A stretch of 64,000 bases of DNA from Bordetella parapertussis. GTDB lineage: Bacteria; Pseudomonadota; Gammaproteobacteria; Burkholderiales; Burkholderiaceae_B. Below the pieces are notes generated by a model. That model made no database searches, was not told the origin of the DNA, and worked only from the letters and a program-made list of their open reading frames with translations. The stretch spans positions 36,102 to 100,101 of the forward strand of contig CAMDNZ010000007.1 of the NCBI GenBank assembly GCA_945903445.1. Direction: 5' to 3'. The position numbers were made by a program, and so were the translations under genes. Positions within the stretch are counted from its first letter, which is position 1; every line of letters starts with the position of its first letter. This document shows, one piece after another, positions 32,593 through 43,413 of the stretch.

Positions 32593-33118
32593 TCAGGGGC
32601 GGATCAAATCGCGCAGCCAAGCTTGAGCGGTTTCGAAGGGCACCGGCGATTGACCCCGCACTGCGGCTTGCTCGAACAGACCCTGCATCGCCATATCGAT
32701 GCGGTGACGTTCGCGCATATCCAATGCCGCGGGGGGTATGTTCAGGGCCTTGCAAGCCAATCGAAAACTCGGACCACCCGAGACGGCAGAGCAATACAAG
32801 CGCGTGGCGAAATCCACACCCATGAAGGCATCGCTACAGGTTCGCGCCATCTCCATCGCCTGAGCGACAGTCTGCGGTGCCACTGCCAAGTCCGAGCCAG
32901 GCGTCAATCCGAGCTCGTTGACAACAGCATTGGCAATACTGGGTCCGTAGGTAGTAGCAAGCGCCTCAGCGAGCATGGCGACCGTGTCCTTGGCATGCGT
33001 CATACGGTAAATACCGATAGACGGCGGTGAACGAGGCATCCGTCAACGGCGAGCGCGTTTGGGTGTATACAAAAGCCGCACTGAAGAGCGTCGAGTCGTT
33101 GAGCAGGATGGAAGGCAT
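32593..33118 (-). CDS. BtrA/BspR-position regulator gene, apparently frameshifted
   Basis: Two overlapping minus-strand frames look like one interrupted gene. The first starts at ATG 33118 and reads PSILLNDSTLFSAAFVYTQT..., ending 40 well-coded residues later at TAVYRYLPYD; the second continues from about 32997 (HAKDTVAMLAEALATTYGP...) to the stop at 32593. One extra base near 32999-32995 separates them; skipping it would give about 174 residues. An ATG at 33003 could start the second part alone (136 residues). A candidate BtrS promoter at 33166-33190 fits the upstream start. In Bordetella the T3SS anti-sigma factor BtrA/BspR is encoded beside btrS, so by position this may be its counterpart. 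The frameshift could be real, programmed or an assembly error. Confidence 0.5.
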
Positions 33119-33165
33119 ATGAGCTTCGAATAGGGGAAATCACTAATTGGAAAAGTCTCATATGT

Positions 33166-33190
33166 GTAACCAGAGAAGAGTATAGGTTCC
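33166..33190 (-). promoter_or_regulatory. Candidate BtrS promoter for the BtrA-position gene
   Basis: On the minus strand GGAACC (33190-33185) is followed after 14 bases by GTTAC (33170-33166), the same element as before bopN and the bsp22 genes. The downstream start at 33118 leaves a leader of about 40 bases. If BtrS drives a gene for its own inhibitor, this makes a negative feedback loop. Confidence 0.6.
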
Positions 33191-33251
33191 ATTCAGAATA
33201 GAGGTTGTCATTAGGCCGACGACGAACCCCATAAATGGATTACAGATATCA

Positions 33252-34736
33252 ATGGACAGACGAATCGGTCTCGAAATGGAAATGGTGGTGGTGGATCGGA
33301 ACGACGGGCGCAGTCATGCCGTCACCACGTATTTTGACATGTTGGCCCGGCTCAAGCGGGCTCGCGGATTGACGCTGGATATGCCCCGACTGGGCGGGCG
33401 AGTTGCAGCAATCGTCACGCCGGAAGGGGAAAGCGGCCTGGACAACGGGTTCAATCTGCTGGAAACCGCCTTCGCACCGATTGCCGCAGGATCGGGCGGG
33501 CTCGACCGCCTGGCGGCCCTCGTTACGCAGGAGTTGAACGATGTGACGCAAGCGCTGGCGCACGAAGGTGCAGCTTTACTCAATACTTCCGAGCATCCCG
33601 ATTGCTCGCTTTCGCCCGAGTGGTACGCCGCGGTACGGGTCGATCGTCCGATTTACCGCGAACTGGTCGATTATCGCGGTTGGTTGCACCGCACCGGCAT
33701 TGATGCCAAGGCTCAGAACAGCCCATGCACGGGCGTGCCGGTAGGCCAGGCGGCCCGGGCATTAAATGCCATCCTGGCGCTGGCGCCTGCGGCCATCGCA
33801 TTGTTCGCCAACAGCCCGCTCGAATCCGGCGTGGTCACCGGCTTGAAAGAGAACCGCCTGTCGTTGTGGGATCGGATGTTCCGCGAAGCGCGTTTTCCCG
33901 GCGATCATCTGCTACAGCGTCTGCCTGCGCGCCCGTTCGAGGATCTGGGCGATCATTATCGTTGGATGTATGGCCCCGCCACGGTCAGCCGGGCGCTTGC
34001 GATCGATCCCGGCCAGGACTACAAATCGAACCAGCCTATATATCTGGACGGCAATCCCTCTTTGAGCGCGTTTCTCCGGTCCAATGGATGGGTGGGCCAA
34101 AACGGGGCGGCGGGCGAGCCGGTTCGGGTGCTGCCGCAAGCGGCGCATTTCGTTTATGCACAATACGCCCATTTTTTGGACGCGCGTTGGCGCTACCGGG
34201 TCGCCCGTCAGCCATCGCTGGACGCCTTGCTGGCTGCCTGGGATCGCCCTGGCGGCATCGAGGAACTGTTGATCGATTGTGAGGCCGATGGCTATATCGA
34301 GGGCCGTGCACCCGGTGCCGTGTTTGCCGACAGCCAGCTGATCGACGAGGCGGGCCGCAGCGTCGCCGCCACGGCGCCGATCTCGCCCTCGGCCTTGCAA
34401 CTCGGCTTGTTGCTCAACTTGGATGAAGCCGAACGCTTATGGCGCAGGTGGGGTTGGCAACGCCTGCGGGACATGCGCGCCGATGCGATCCGCCGTGCCA
34501 TGGACGACGACGCCGTTCATGCCCTGGCGCGGGAGGTCTTGGCCGTGGCGCGCGATGGCTTGCCATCCGGCGAGCGTCACTGGTTGGATTACGCTCAATA
34601 CACAGCGCAGGTACGCCGCACTGGCGCCGATCGTCTATTGTCTTTGTGGCATGCGCACTCGGGTAAAGAAAATAAACTGGCAAATGTTTGCGAACGCCGT
34701 GTAATACAACCGTTGACGGTGCCGTCTCGGGTATGA
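33252..34736 (+). CDS. Glutamate-cysteine-ligase-family enzyme in the T3SS regulatory block
   Basis: A 494-residue protein of the GCS2/carboxylate-amine ligase fold. The start RRIGLEMEMVVVD is the typical first strand carrying the metal-binding GLExE; NGFNLLETAFAP, NSPCTGVPVGQAARALNAILALAPAAIALFANSPLESG and EPVRVLPQAAHFVYAQYAHF follow at the expected distances. Family members join glutamate to cysteine or other amines with ATP. Where a typical member has a QxHVxV strand, this one has NSPCTGVPV, so the substrate may differ. The gene lies between the btrA-position gene and btrV, which is unusual for a metabolic enzyme and hints at a linked role. Between it and btrV are 34 bp. Confidence 0.6.
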   Translation: MDRRIGLEMEMVVVDRNDGRSHAVTTYFDMLARLKRARGLTLDMPRLGGRVAAIVTPEGESGLDNGFNLLETAFAPIAAGSGGLDRLAALVTQELNDVTQALAHEGAALLNTSEHPDCSLSPEWYAAVRVDRPIYRELVDYRGWLHRTGIDAKAQNSPCTGVPVGQAARALNAILALAPAAIALFANSPLESGVVTGLKENRLSLWDRMFREARFPGDHLLQRLPARPFEDLGDHYRWMYGPATVSRALAIDPGQDYKSNQPIYLDGNPSLSAFLRSNGWVGQNGAAGEPVRVLPQAAHFVYAQYAHFLDARWRYRVARQPSLDALLAAWDRPGGIEELLIDCEADGYIEGRAPGAVFADSQLIDEAGRSVAATAPISPSALQLGLLLNLDEAERLWRRWGWQRLRDMRADAIRRAMDDDAVHALAREVLAVARDGLPSGERHWLDYAQYTAQVRRTGADRLLSLWHAHSGKENKLANVCERRVIQPLTVPSRV

Positions 34737-34770
34737 TTCATCTACTTCCCCTAACACTAGATCGAACGCC

Positions 34771-35106
34771 ATGCGCCTAGCTACTGACAAGAACGGAGCT
34801 GTGCTTTTTTTGTTGCCTCAAGGCCAGATCAACAGCGCAAACGCCGCCGGGCTCGAAGCCGATCTAGTCGAACATTTTGAGAAGGGCGAACGCACGATCG
34901 TGCTGGATCTGTCGCGTCTGGACTATATCTCCAGCGCGGGCTTGCGCGTCATATTGTTGTTGGCCAAAAAGCTCAAAGTGGCCGGTGGCATCATGGCACT
35001 GTGCGATATTCAACCGGGAGTGCGCGAAGTACTGGAGATCAGCGGATTTCTCGCCATTCTCACGGTCTTCGCTAATCGGGCCGAGGCTCAGGCCGCATTG
35101 CCCTGA
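34771..35106 (+). CDS. btrV: BtrV-like anti-sigma factor antagonist (STAS domain)
   Basis: A 111-residue single STAS-domain protein: strand AVLFLLPQGQI, helix ANAAGLEADLVEHF, strand RTIVLDLSRLDYI, then the phosphorylation loop SSAGLRVILLLA (S54 or S55 is the expected phosphoserine). It fits BtrV, the partner of kinase BtrW and phosphatase BtrU in the Bordetella T3SS switch. A BtrW-like start is at the far left end of the window (1-118), so the module's parts are separated by the whole T3SS locus. No BtrU-like gene is in the window. Confidence 0.82.
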   Translation: MRLATDKNGAVLFLLPQGQINSANAAGLEADLVEHFEKGERTIVLDLSRLDYISSAGLRVILLLAKKLKVAGGIMALCDIQPGVREVLEISGFLAILTVFANRAEAQAALP

Positions 35107-35200
35107 CCCGGAATTCCCGACGATTCCCTAAATTAGCGCACAGGTCGCTAGTCGCTGATTGCCGATTACGGGCTAAGGATTGCCAATCACCGGCTATCTA

Positions 35201-35689
35201 TTATTGGCGCCGCAGGGCTTGCACCTGAATCAGTAGTTTGACTGCTGGTTTAAAGCCCATATCCAAGGCGAAATCGACGCCAAAATCGCCTCGATCGAAG
35301 GTGGTCGACACGTCGGCACCGCAAGCTTCGCGGTTGTCCATCGGATGCTGGATGCATTTGAAATCGTCGATATCTAGTTTGAGGGTTCGGGTCACGCCGC
35401 GCAGGCTAAGTTCACCTGTCGATTTTTCGGGCTCGTCGCTGTCGAACTTGGTAGACGTGCCTTTGAAGGTGGCTTCGATGGTACCGGTGCGAGCCTAGCG
35501 ATCCAATACGATGATGCCACTGGTCGTTTTGAATCTACCGCGCCATGTCGATAAGCCACTCATATGATCGGTTTCGAAACCGGGGTATGTATGCGATGAG
35601 TCCAAATCGTAAGTGACAGGGGCGGCATGCGCTGCGCCTGAGATAGTCAGGCCGGCAAGCAAAGTGGCGATCGGGCGAATCGAAGGCAA
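35201..35689 (-). pseudogene. Broken YceI-family periplasmic protein
   Basis: The minus strand encodes pieces of one YceI-type protein in a single frame, interrupted by TAG at 35497-35495. The first piece (64 codons from a TTG near 35689) has a signal peptide and the family start VTYDLDSSHTYPGFETDHM with STWRGRF; after the stop come TIEATFKGTSTKFDSDEPEK and GELSLRGVTRTLKLDIDDF, then a conserved C-terminus with two cysteines. YceI proteins bind isoprenoid-like lipids in a barrel. The total of about 162 codons is some 30 short of the family, and the join around ARTGTIEATFKG suggests an internal deletion as well. Confidence 0.75.
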
Positions 35690-35840
35690 TGGGTTCTACA
35701 TCTTTGGGTTACCGAACTGCACGGCCTTTGGCAAAAACGGATTCACTGTGTGAGCGGGGCTGTTGCAAACGGTCTCCTCATGATTATCCGGTGTTTAGGA
35801 GGAGCACCGTACAAGAAGGGCTTGTCGCGTCAACTCAAGT

Positions 35841-35869
35841 TTGACCACACTTGGTTTCGCACCTAAACT
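35841..35869 (+). promoter_or_regulatory. Sigma-70-type promoter of the cold-shock gene
   Basis: TTGACC (35841-35846) and TAAACT (35864-35869) are 17 bases apart, close to the housekeeping consensus. The cold-shock gene starts at 35927, leaving a leader of about 50 bases, short for a typical cspA leader. The rest of 35690-35840 holds no gene that I can see. Confidence 0.6.
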
Positions 35870-35926
35870 CGATTTCGCAGTTCATCATTTTATTAACACC
35901 TTATCAGCGTTGTGCGAGGTAATGCC

Positions 35927-36130
35927 ATGTCAACCGGTGTAGTCAAATGGTTTAACGCGGAAAAAGGCTTTGGCTTCATCGTGCCTGACGATGGCGGCAA
36001 AGAGCTTTTCGCGCATTATTCCGAAATAAAGGCAGAAGGGTATAAGACGCTGGCTGAAAATCAGCGCGTCACCTACGACGTAGAAGACGGCCTGAAAGGC
36101 CCCAGCGCGAAAAATATCCATTCCTTGTGA
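35927..36130 (+). CDS. Cold-shock protein (CspA family)
   Basis: A 67-residue cold-shock domain protein: STGVVKWFNAEKGFGFIVPD carries RNP1 (KGFGFI) and ELFAHYSEI carries an RNP2-like strand. These small proteins bind RNA and single-stranded DNA and melt structure. ATG 35927 has GAGG seven bases upstream; the in-frame GTG at 35912 is less likely. In RNP2 the usual VFVHF is LFAHY, a mild divergence. A promoter lies at 35841 and a terminator at 36170. Confidence 0.93.
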   Translation: MSTGVVKWFNAEKGFGFIVPDDGGKELFAHYSEIKAEGYKTLAENQRVTYDVEDGLKGPSAKNIHSL

Positions 36131-36169
36131 TTTGCGGTGCTGGCTAAACGTTCGATAGCCACCCGACCC

Positions 36170-36203
36170 CTGCCAGGTGCGATAAAACGCCTGGCAGTTT
36201 TCA
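36170..36203 (+). terminator. Terminator after the cold-shock gene
   Basis: CTGCCAGG (36170-36177) pairs with CCTGGCAG (36190-36197) over a 12-base loop and is followed by TTTTC. It lies 40 bases after the csp stop. Confidence 0.75.
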
Positions 36204-36330
36204 TTGTTCAGTAAGCAATCATCGCAATTGCGAGCGTGTGTGGCCGACCATATGTAAGTGGTGCGCGCGACTCTAGAATCCGTGAAGTCGTTAAAACAAC
36301 TTCAGCGTGATTAGAAAGAGGACTCGAACA

Positions 36331-37101
36331 ATGAAATTACGAACTGCTGCCTATTTGTTGGCTGTAGCTGGCCTGACCGCGGGTTGCGCAAACGGTGGCT
36401 TGAATGCCGACGGTTTGCTGAGTGGTGCCGGTAAAGTGTTTTCGGCCTATAACTTGAGCGATGCCGAGGTCAAGACCTTGTCCGATCAAGCCTGCGCAGA
36501 GTCCGACAAGACCAACAAAGTGGCTGCCGCCAACAGCACATATGACCGTCGTTTGGCCAAAATTGCCAAGCCGCTCGGTAATGAATCGCTCAACGGCGTC
36601 GTGCCCAATTTCAAGGTTTATCAGGTCAAGGACGTCAATGCGTGGGCCATGGCCAATGGCTGTATTCGCGTTTACGCTGGTCTGATGGACAAAATGACCG
36701 ATGCAGAGGTGCAGGGCGTGTTGGCGCACGAGATGGGCCACGTCGCGCTGGGTCATAGCCGCAGCTCGATGCAGACCGCCTACACCGTATCGGCAGCGCG
36801 CGAACTGGCTGCTGCCAGCGGCAACGCGACCGTGACGGCACTATCGTCGTCACAAGCCGGCGATCTGGCCGAAAAGTTCATCAATGCGCAGTACTCGCAA
36901 AGCCAGGAATCGGCTGCCGACGATTACGCGTACGACACGCTGAAAGCGCGCAAGCTGCGCACCGCTGGTTTGGTCTCGGCCTTCAACAAGCTGGCGGCCA
37001 TGGACGGCGGCGCATCGACCTCGATGCTGAGTAGCCACCCCGGTTCGAGCGATCGTGCCAATCGCATGCAAGCGCGCATCGACGCCGACAAGAAGAAGTA
37101 A
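36331..37101 (+). CDS. M48-family metallopeptidase lipoprotein (LoiP/YggG-like)
   Basis: A 256-residue protein from ATG 36331 (GAGGA eight bases upstream). The signal peptide ends in lipobox LTAGC with C19. The zinc site HEMGH is at 133-137, in VLAHEMGHVALGHSRS, and the downstream QESAADDYAYD segment carries the third ligand glutamate. This is the layout of E. coli LoiP (YggG), a lipoprotein protease acting on periplasmic or membrane proteins. The length (256 against about 252) fits. It stands alone, 187 bp before tig. Confidence 0.85.
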   Translation: MKLRTAAYLLAVAGLTAGCANGGLNADGLLSGAGKVFSAYNLSDAEVKTLSDQACAESDKTNKVAAANSTYDRRLAKIAKPLGNESLNGVVPNFKVYQVKDVNAWAMANGCIRVYAGLMDKMTDAEVQGVLAHEMGHVALGHSRSSMQTAYTVSAARELAAASGNATVTALSSSQAGDLAEKFINAQYSQSQESAADDYAYDTLKARKLRTAGLVSAFNKLAAMDGGASTSMLSSHPGSSDRANRMQARIDADKKK

Positions 37102-37142
37102 TCCGCAGCTTGACTAGCCGGTGTCCTGCGCACGTCTTGCAG

Positions 37143-37199
37143 GACGGCGCCCCGCTGCTTCAGGTCGTCAGGCCCGGGGCGGCGGGGCGGCGCTTTTTG
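37143..37199 (+). terminator. Possible terminator between the M48 gene and tig
   Basis: A G+C-rich dyad: GGCGCCCCGC near 37146-37155 can pair imperfectly with GCGGGGCGGCGC near 37182-37193, followed by TTTTT. The long loop makes it weaker than the others in the window. Confidence 0.45.
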
Positions 37200-37288
37200 G
37201 CCTGGCGCTGAAGGGCGAGTCAAACTCCGGTAAACTATCCGGTTGATCCGCCGTATTCCTACACTTTTTTCAGAAAATAGGTCTTTGC

Positions 37289-38599
37289 ATGCAGCCTGTG
37301 GTTGAAACCGTTAATGGCCTGGAGCGCCGTGTCGATCTGACCGTTTCCGTCGCCGATGTCGAAAAAGAAGTTCAGTCGCAACTCAAGCGCGCAAGCCGTA
37401 ATGCCAAGGTGGACGGTTTCCGTCCGGGCAAAGCGCCGATGGCGATGATCGAGCGTACCCATGGCCCCGGCATCCGCTATGACGTCATCAACAGTCAGGT
37501 CGGTCAGGCATTCGAAGCCGCCGTCAGCGAGGCCAAGCTGCGCATCGCCGGTGCCCCTTCGCTGGAACCCAAAACTGAAGGCGCGGAAGACGGCAAGCTG
37601 GTCTTCACCGCCACCTTCGAAGTCTATCCCGAAGTCGCCGTTCCCGATCTGTCGGGTTTGGCGGTGACGCGCTTCGACACCGCCGTGGGCGATGCCGAAG
37701 TGGATCGCACCATCGACGTGCTGCGTAAGCAACGCGCCACCTTCGAAGCTGCCGACGATCGCGCTGCCGAAGACGGCGACCGTGCGACGCTGGATTTTGC
37801 CGGCACCATCGACGGCGTGCCGTTCGACGGTGGTCAAGCCGAAGATTTCCCCTTCGTGCTGGGCCAAGGCCGCATGCTGCCGGAATTCGAAGCCGCTGCT
37901 AAAGGTCTGAAAAAGGGCGAAAAGAAAGTGTTCCCCTTGAGCTTCCCGGCCGACTATCAAGGCGTGGAAGTGGCCGGCAAGACGGCTGAATTCACCATTA
38001 CCGCCAAGGAAGTGGCCAAGCCCGTCCTGCCGGAAGTCGATGGCGAGTTCGCCAAGTCGCTAGGTCAGGCCGAAGGCGACGTGCAAAAGCTGCGTGACGA
38101 CATTCGCACCAACATCCAGCGCGAAGTGAAAGTGCGTGCCCAGGGCAAGACCAAGGGCAGTGTGATGGACGCGCTGGTCGAGGCCGCCAAGTTCGACGTG
38201 CCGCGCGCGCTGGTCGATAACGACGTGCAAACCCGTGTCGCTGCCGCGCGTGAAGAACTCAAGCAACGTGGCATTCCGAATGCCGAGTCGGTGCCGATTC
38301 CGGCCGATGCTTTCGCTGTCGAATCCGAGCGCCGGGTGCGTCTGGGCCTGTTGATCAGCGAGCTGGTGCGTGCGGAAAACCTGCAAGCGACGCCCGAGCA
38401 AGTGCGCGCCCGTATCGAAGAGTTCGCTCAGAACTACGAAGATCCTGCACAAGTCGTCAGCTATTACCTGGCCGACCGTCAGCGCCGTGCTGAAATCGAA
38501 GCGATCGTGCTTGAAGACAATGTTGTTGCACACGTCGCGTCCAAGGCAAAAGTGACCGAAGAGCAAGTGCCCTTCGAGCAATTGATGGGTATGGAGTAA
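37289..38599 (+). CDS. tig: Trigger factor (ribosome-associated chaperone and prolyl isomerase)
   Basis: A 436-residue protein with the three trigger factor domains: the ribosome-binding N-terminus with the signature loop KVDGFRPGKAP (about 36-46), the FKBP-type PPIase domain (about 155-245; DGDRATLDFAGTIDGVPFDGGQAEDFPFVLGQGRMLPEFE), and the helical C-terminal cradle. It catches nascent chains at the ribosome exit. clpP starts three bases after its stop, and clpX and lon follow, the usual arrangement. Confidence 0.97.
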   Translation: MQPVVETVNGLERRVDLTVSVADVEKEVQSQLKRASRNAKVDGFRPGKAPMAMIERTHGPGIRYDVINSQVGQAFEAAVSEAKLRIAGAPSLEPKTEGAEDGKLVFTATFEVYPEVAVPDLSGLAVTRFDTAVGDAEVDRTIDVLRKQRATFEAADDRAAEDGDRATLDFAGTIDGVPFDGGQAEDFPFVLGQGRMLPEFEAAAKGLKKGEKKVFPLSFPADYQGVEVAGKTAEFTITAKEVAKPVLPEVDGEFAKSLGQAEGDVQKLRDDIRTNIQREVKVRAQGKTKGSVMDALVEAAKFDVPRALVDNDVQTRVAAAREELKQRGIPNAESVPIPADAFAVESERRVRLGLLISELVRAENLQATPEQVRARIEEFAQNYEDPAQVVSYYLADRQRRAEIEAIVLEDNVVAHVASKAKVTEEQVPFEQLMGME

Positions 38600-38601
38600 T
38601 T

Positions 38602-39258
38602 ATGAATCGCTTCACCGATTTCTACGCATCCATGCACGGCGGTGCGTCCGTGACGCCTACCGGCCTGGGTTATATCCCCATGGTGATCGAGCAGTCGGGC
38701 CGGGGCGAGCGTTCTTATGACATTTATTCGCGTCTCCTGCGCGAGCGTCTGGTGTTTCTTGTCGGGCCGGTCAACGATCAGTCGGCCAATCTGGTCGTGG
38801 CGCAGTTACTGTTCCTCGAGTCCGAGAATCCCGACAAGGATATCTCGTTCTATATCAACTCACCGGGCGGATCGGTCTACGCCGGAATGGCTATTTTCGA
38901 CACGATGAATTTCGTCAAGCCGGACGTATCCACGCTGTGTACCGGTCTGGCTGCCAGCATGGGCGCGTTCCTGCTGGCGGCGGGCAAGAAGGGCAAGCGT
39001 TATACCTTGCCTAACTCCCGCATCATGATTCATCAGCCGTCGGGTGGCGCACAGGGTCAGGCAACAGACATTCAGATTCAGGCTCGCGAGATTCTGGATT
39101 TGCGCGAACGTTTGAACCGCATTCTGGCGCAAAACACCGGTCAGCCGATCGAACGCATTGCCGTGGACACCGAGCGCGACAACTTTATGTCCGCCGAAGA
39201 TGCGGTATCGTATGGTTTGGTCGATCAGTTGATGTCCTCGCGTGGCGAACAGCGCTGA
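38602..39258 (+). CDS. clpP: ATP-dependent Clp protease proteolytic subunit ClpP
   Basis: A 218-residue serine protease subunit. Catalytic S119 sits in CTGLAASMGAFLL and H144 in SRIMIHQPSGGA; the aspartate lies further on near the RERLNRI segment. It starts 3 bases after tig, with the ribosome site (GGAG) inside the end of tig. ClpP forms a 14-subunit chamber and works with ClpX, encoded next. Confidence 0.97.
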   Translation: MNRFTDFYASMHGGASVTPTGLGYIPMVIEQSGRGERSYDIYSRLLRERLVFLVGPVNDQSANLVVAQLLFLESENPDKDISFYINSPGGSVYAGMAIFDTMNFVKPDVSTLCTGLAASMGAFLLAAGKKGKRYTLPNSRIMIHQPSGGAQGQATDIQIQAREILDLRERLNRILAQNTGQPIERIAVDTERDNFMSAEDAVSYGLVDQLMSSRGEQR

Positions 39259-39333
39259 TCGGCATTTACCCCTGTAATTCTGGCGGGCTGGCGTGTTGTC
39301 AGCCGCCTCACTACTTTCAGAGTTCGATCACAT

Positions 39334-40632
39334 ATGTCGGAAAAGAAGGGATCGGCAGACGCCAAGGTACTGCATTGCTCCTTTTGCAATAAGACCCAGC
39401 ACGAAGTTCGCAAGCTGATCGCGGGCCCGTCGGTGTTTATCTGCGACGAGTGCATCGATCTGTGCAACGACATCATCCGCGAGGAAGCCCAGGCGAACGC
39501 CCGTGCGGCTATTCGGTCGGAGCTGCCTACACCGCTCGAAATCAAGACGTTTCTTGATCAGTACGTCATTGGCCAGAACGCGCCCAAGCGCAATTTGGCG
39601 GTGGCGGTCTACAACCACTACAAGCGCATTCGTCACGGCGAGATCAAAGGCGAAGAGGTCGAGCTGTCCAAAAGCAACATCATGCTGATCGGCCCTACGG
39701 GCTCGGGCAAGACGCTGCTCGCGCAAACGCTGGCACGTATGCTGAACGTGCCCTTTGTGATGGCCGATGCGACTACCTTGACCGAAGCGGGTTACGTCGG
39801 CGAGGACGTCGAGAACATCATCCAGAAGTTGTTGCAGAACTGCAATTACGAAGTCGATAAGGCGCAGCGCGCAATCGTCTATATCGATGAAATCGACAAA
39901 ATTTCGCGCAAATCGGATAACCCGTCCATTACCCGCGACGTGTCGGGCGAGGGTGTGCAGCAAGCGCTGCTCAAACTGATCGAAGGCACGGTTGCGTCGG
40001 TTCCGCCGCAGGGGGGGCGCAAGCATCCGAATCAGGATTTCGTTCAGGTCGATACCACCAACATTTTATTCATCGTGGGTGGCGCTTTTGACGGGCTCGA
40101 AAAAGTCATTCGCGACCGGACCGAGAAATCTGGAATTGGATTCTCGGCGGCCGTTCGTGCTAAATCCGAACGCGGCGTAGGCGAGTTGTTCAGCGAAGTC
40201 GAACCGGAAGACTTGATCAAGTTCGGTTTGATTCCAGAACTGGTAGGCCGCTTGCCAGTGGTTGCTACCCTGGATGAGTTGGACGAGGCCGCGCTGGTCG
40301 AGATCCTCACTCGGCCCAAAAACGCACTGATCAAGCAGTTCCAGAAGCTGTTCGCTATGGAAGGTGCCGAGCTGGACGTGCGCCCTGGTGCTTTGTCGGC
40401 GATTGCCCGCAAAGCACTCAAACGCAAAACCGGCGCCCGCGGTTTGCGCTCGATTATCGAAGCCTCCTTGCTCGACACCATGTATGACTTGCCTTCTCAA
40501 GGCAATGTCTCGCGCGTGGTGCTCGACGAAAACGTCATCGAGGGCGACGGTAAGCCGCTGCTCATTTACGCTGATGATAGCGGCGTAGCCCCCGAGGGCG
40601 AGCAAAAAGAGGTACGCGGCGCAGCCGCCTGA
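39334..40632 (+). CDS. clpX: ATP-dependent Clp protease ATP-binding subunit ClpX
   Basis: A 432-residue AAA+ unfoldase. The N-terminal zinc domain has the four cysteines (CSFC and CDECIDLC region, residues 14-41). Walker A is GPTGSGKT near 117-124 and Walker B IVYIDEIDKI. It recognises tagged substrates and threads them into ClpP. A 75-bp gap separates it from clpP, and a strong terminator follows. Confidence 0.97.
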   Translation: MSEKKGSADAKVLHCSFCNKTQHEVRKLIAGPSVFICDECIDLCNDIIREEAQANARAAIRSELPTPLEIKTFLDQYVIGQNAPKRNLAVAVYNHYKRIRHGEIKGEEVELSKSNIMLIGPTGSGKTLLAQTLARMLNVPFVMADATTLTEAGYVGEDVENIIQKLLQNCNYEVDKAQRAIVYIDEIDKISRKSDNPSITRDVSGEGVQQALLKLIEGTVASVPPQGGRKHPNQDFVQVDTTNILFIVGGAFDGLEKVIRDRTEKSGIGFSAAVRAKSERGVGELFSEVEPEDLIKFGLIPELVGRLPVVATLDELDEAALVEILTRPKNALIKQFQKLFAMEGAELDVRPGALSAIARKALKRKTGARGLRSIIEASLLDTMYDLPSQGNVSRVVLDENVIEGDGKPLLIYADDSGVAPEGEQKEVRGAAA

Positions 40633-40671
40633 TCGAAAATTGGGGAGCCGTGTCCTGCCCCCGTTTTTGCG

Positions 40672-40710
40672 GACCGTCGTTCCATTTGGAACGACGGTCT
40701 CTTGATTTTT
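40672..40710 (+). terminator. Terminator after clpX
   Basis: ACCGTCGTTCCA (40673-40684) is perfectly complementary to TGGAACGACGGT (40687-40698) with a two-base gap at the centre; a T-rich stretch ending in TTTTT follows by 40710. It ends the tig-clpP-clpX unit; lon follows with its own leader (40711-40832). Confidence 0.75.
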
Positions 40711-40832
40711 AGGCTATTGTTCCTATATCTCTCATAGTCGCCGTGTAGCGGCTGCCTATGCCGAGTCTTAAGCTGATTCTCCGCACGGCACTTGCTACCT
40801 GCTTTGATATAGAGTCTTTCGAGGACACGCTT

Positions 40833-43265
<2,433 letters not shown>

Positions 43266-43286
43266 TTGGTGTGCTGCGGCTTGTCC

Positions 43287-43320
43287 CATGAAAAAACGCG
43301 CCTCGGCGCGTTTTTTCATG
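43287..43320 (+). terminator. Terminator after lon
   Basis: A perfect dyad: CATGAAAAAACGCGCC pairs with GGCGCGTTTTTTCATG around a TC centre. With runs of A on one side and T on the other it can stop transcription from either strand, i.e. also after the convergent lexA. Confidence 0.85.
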
Positions 43321-43413
43321 GATCGGAAATATATATCTTGGATGACGCGTTCATCCTAGTACAAGGCGCTGTGCAGTAGCGTCGCCGTTGTACAGCGCGC
43401 CATGCATAGATCG

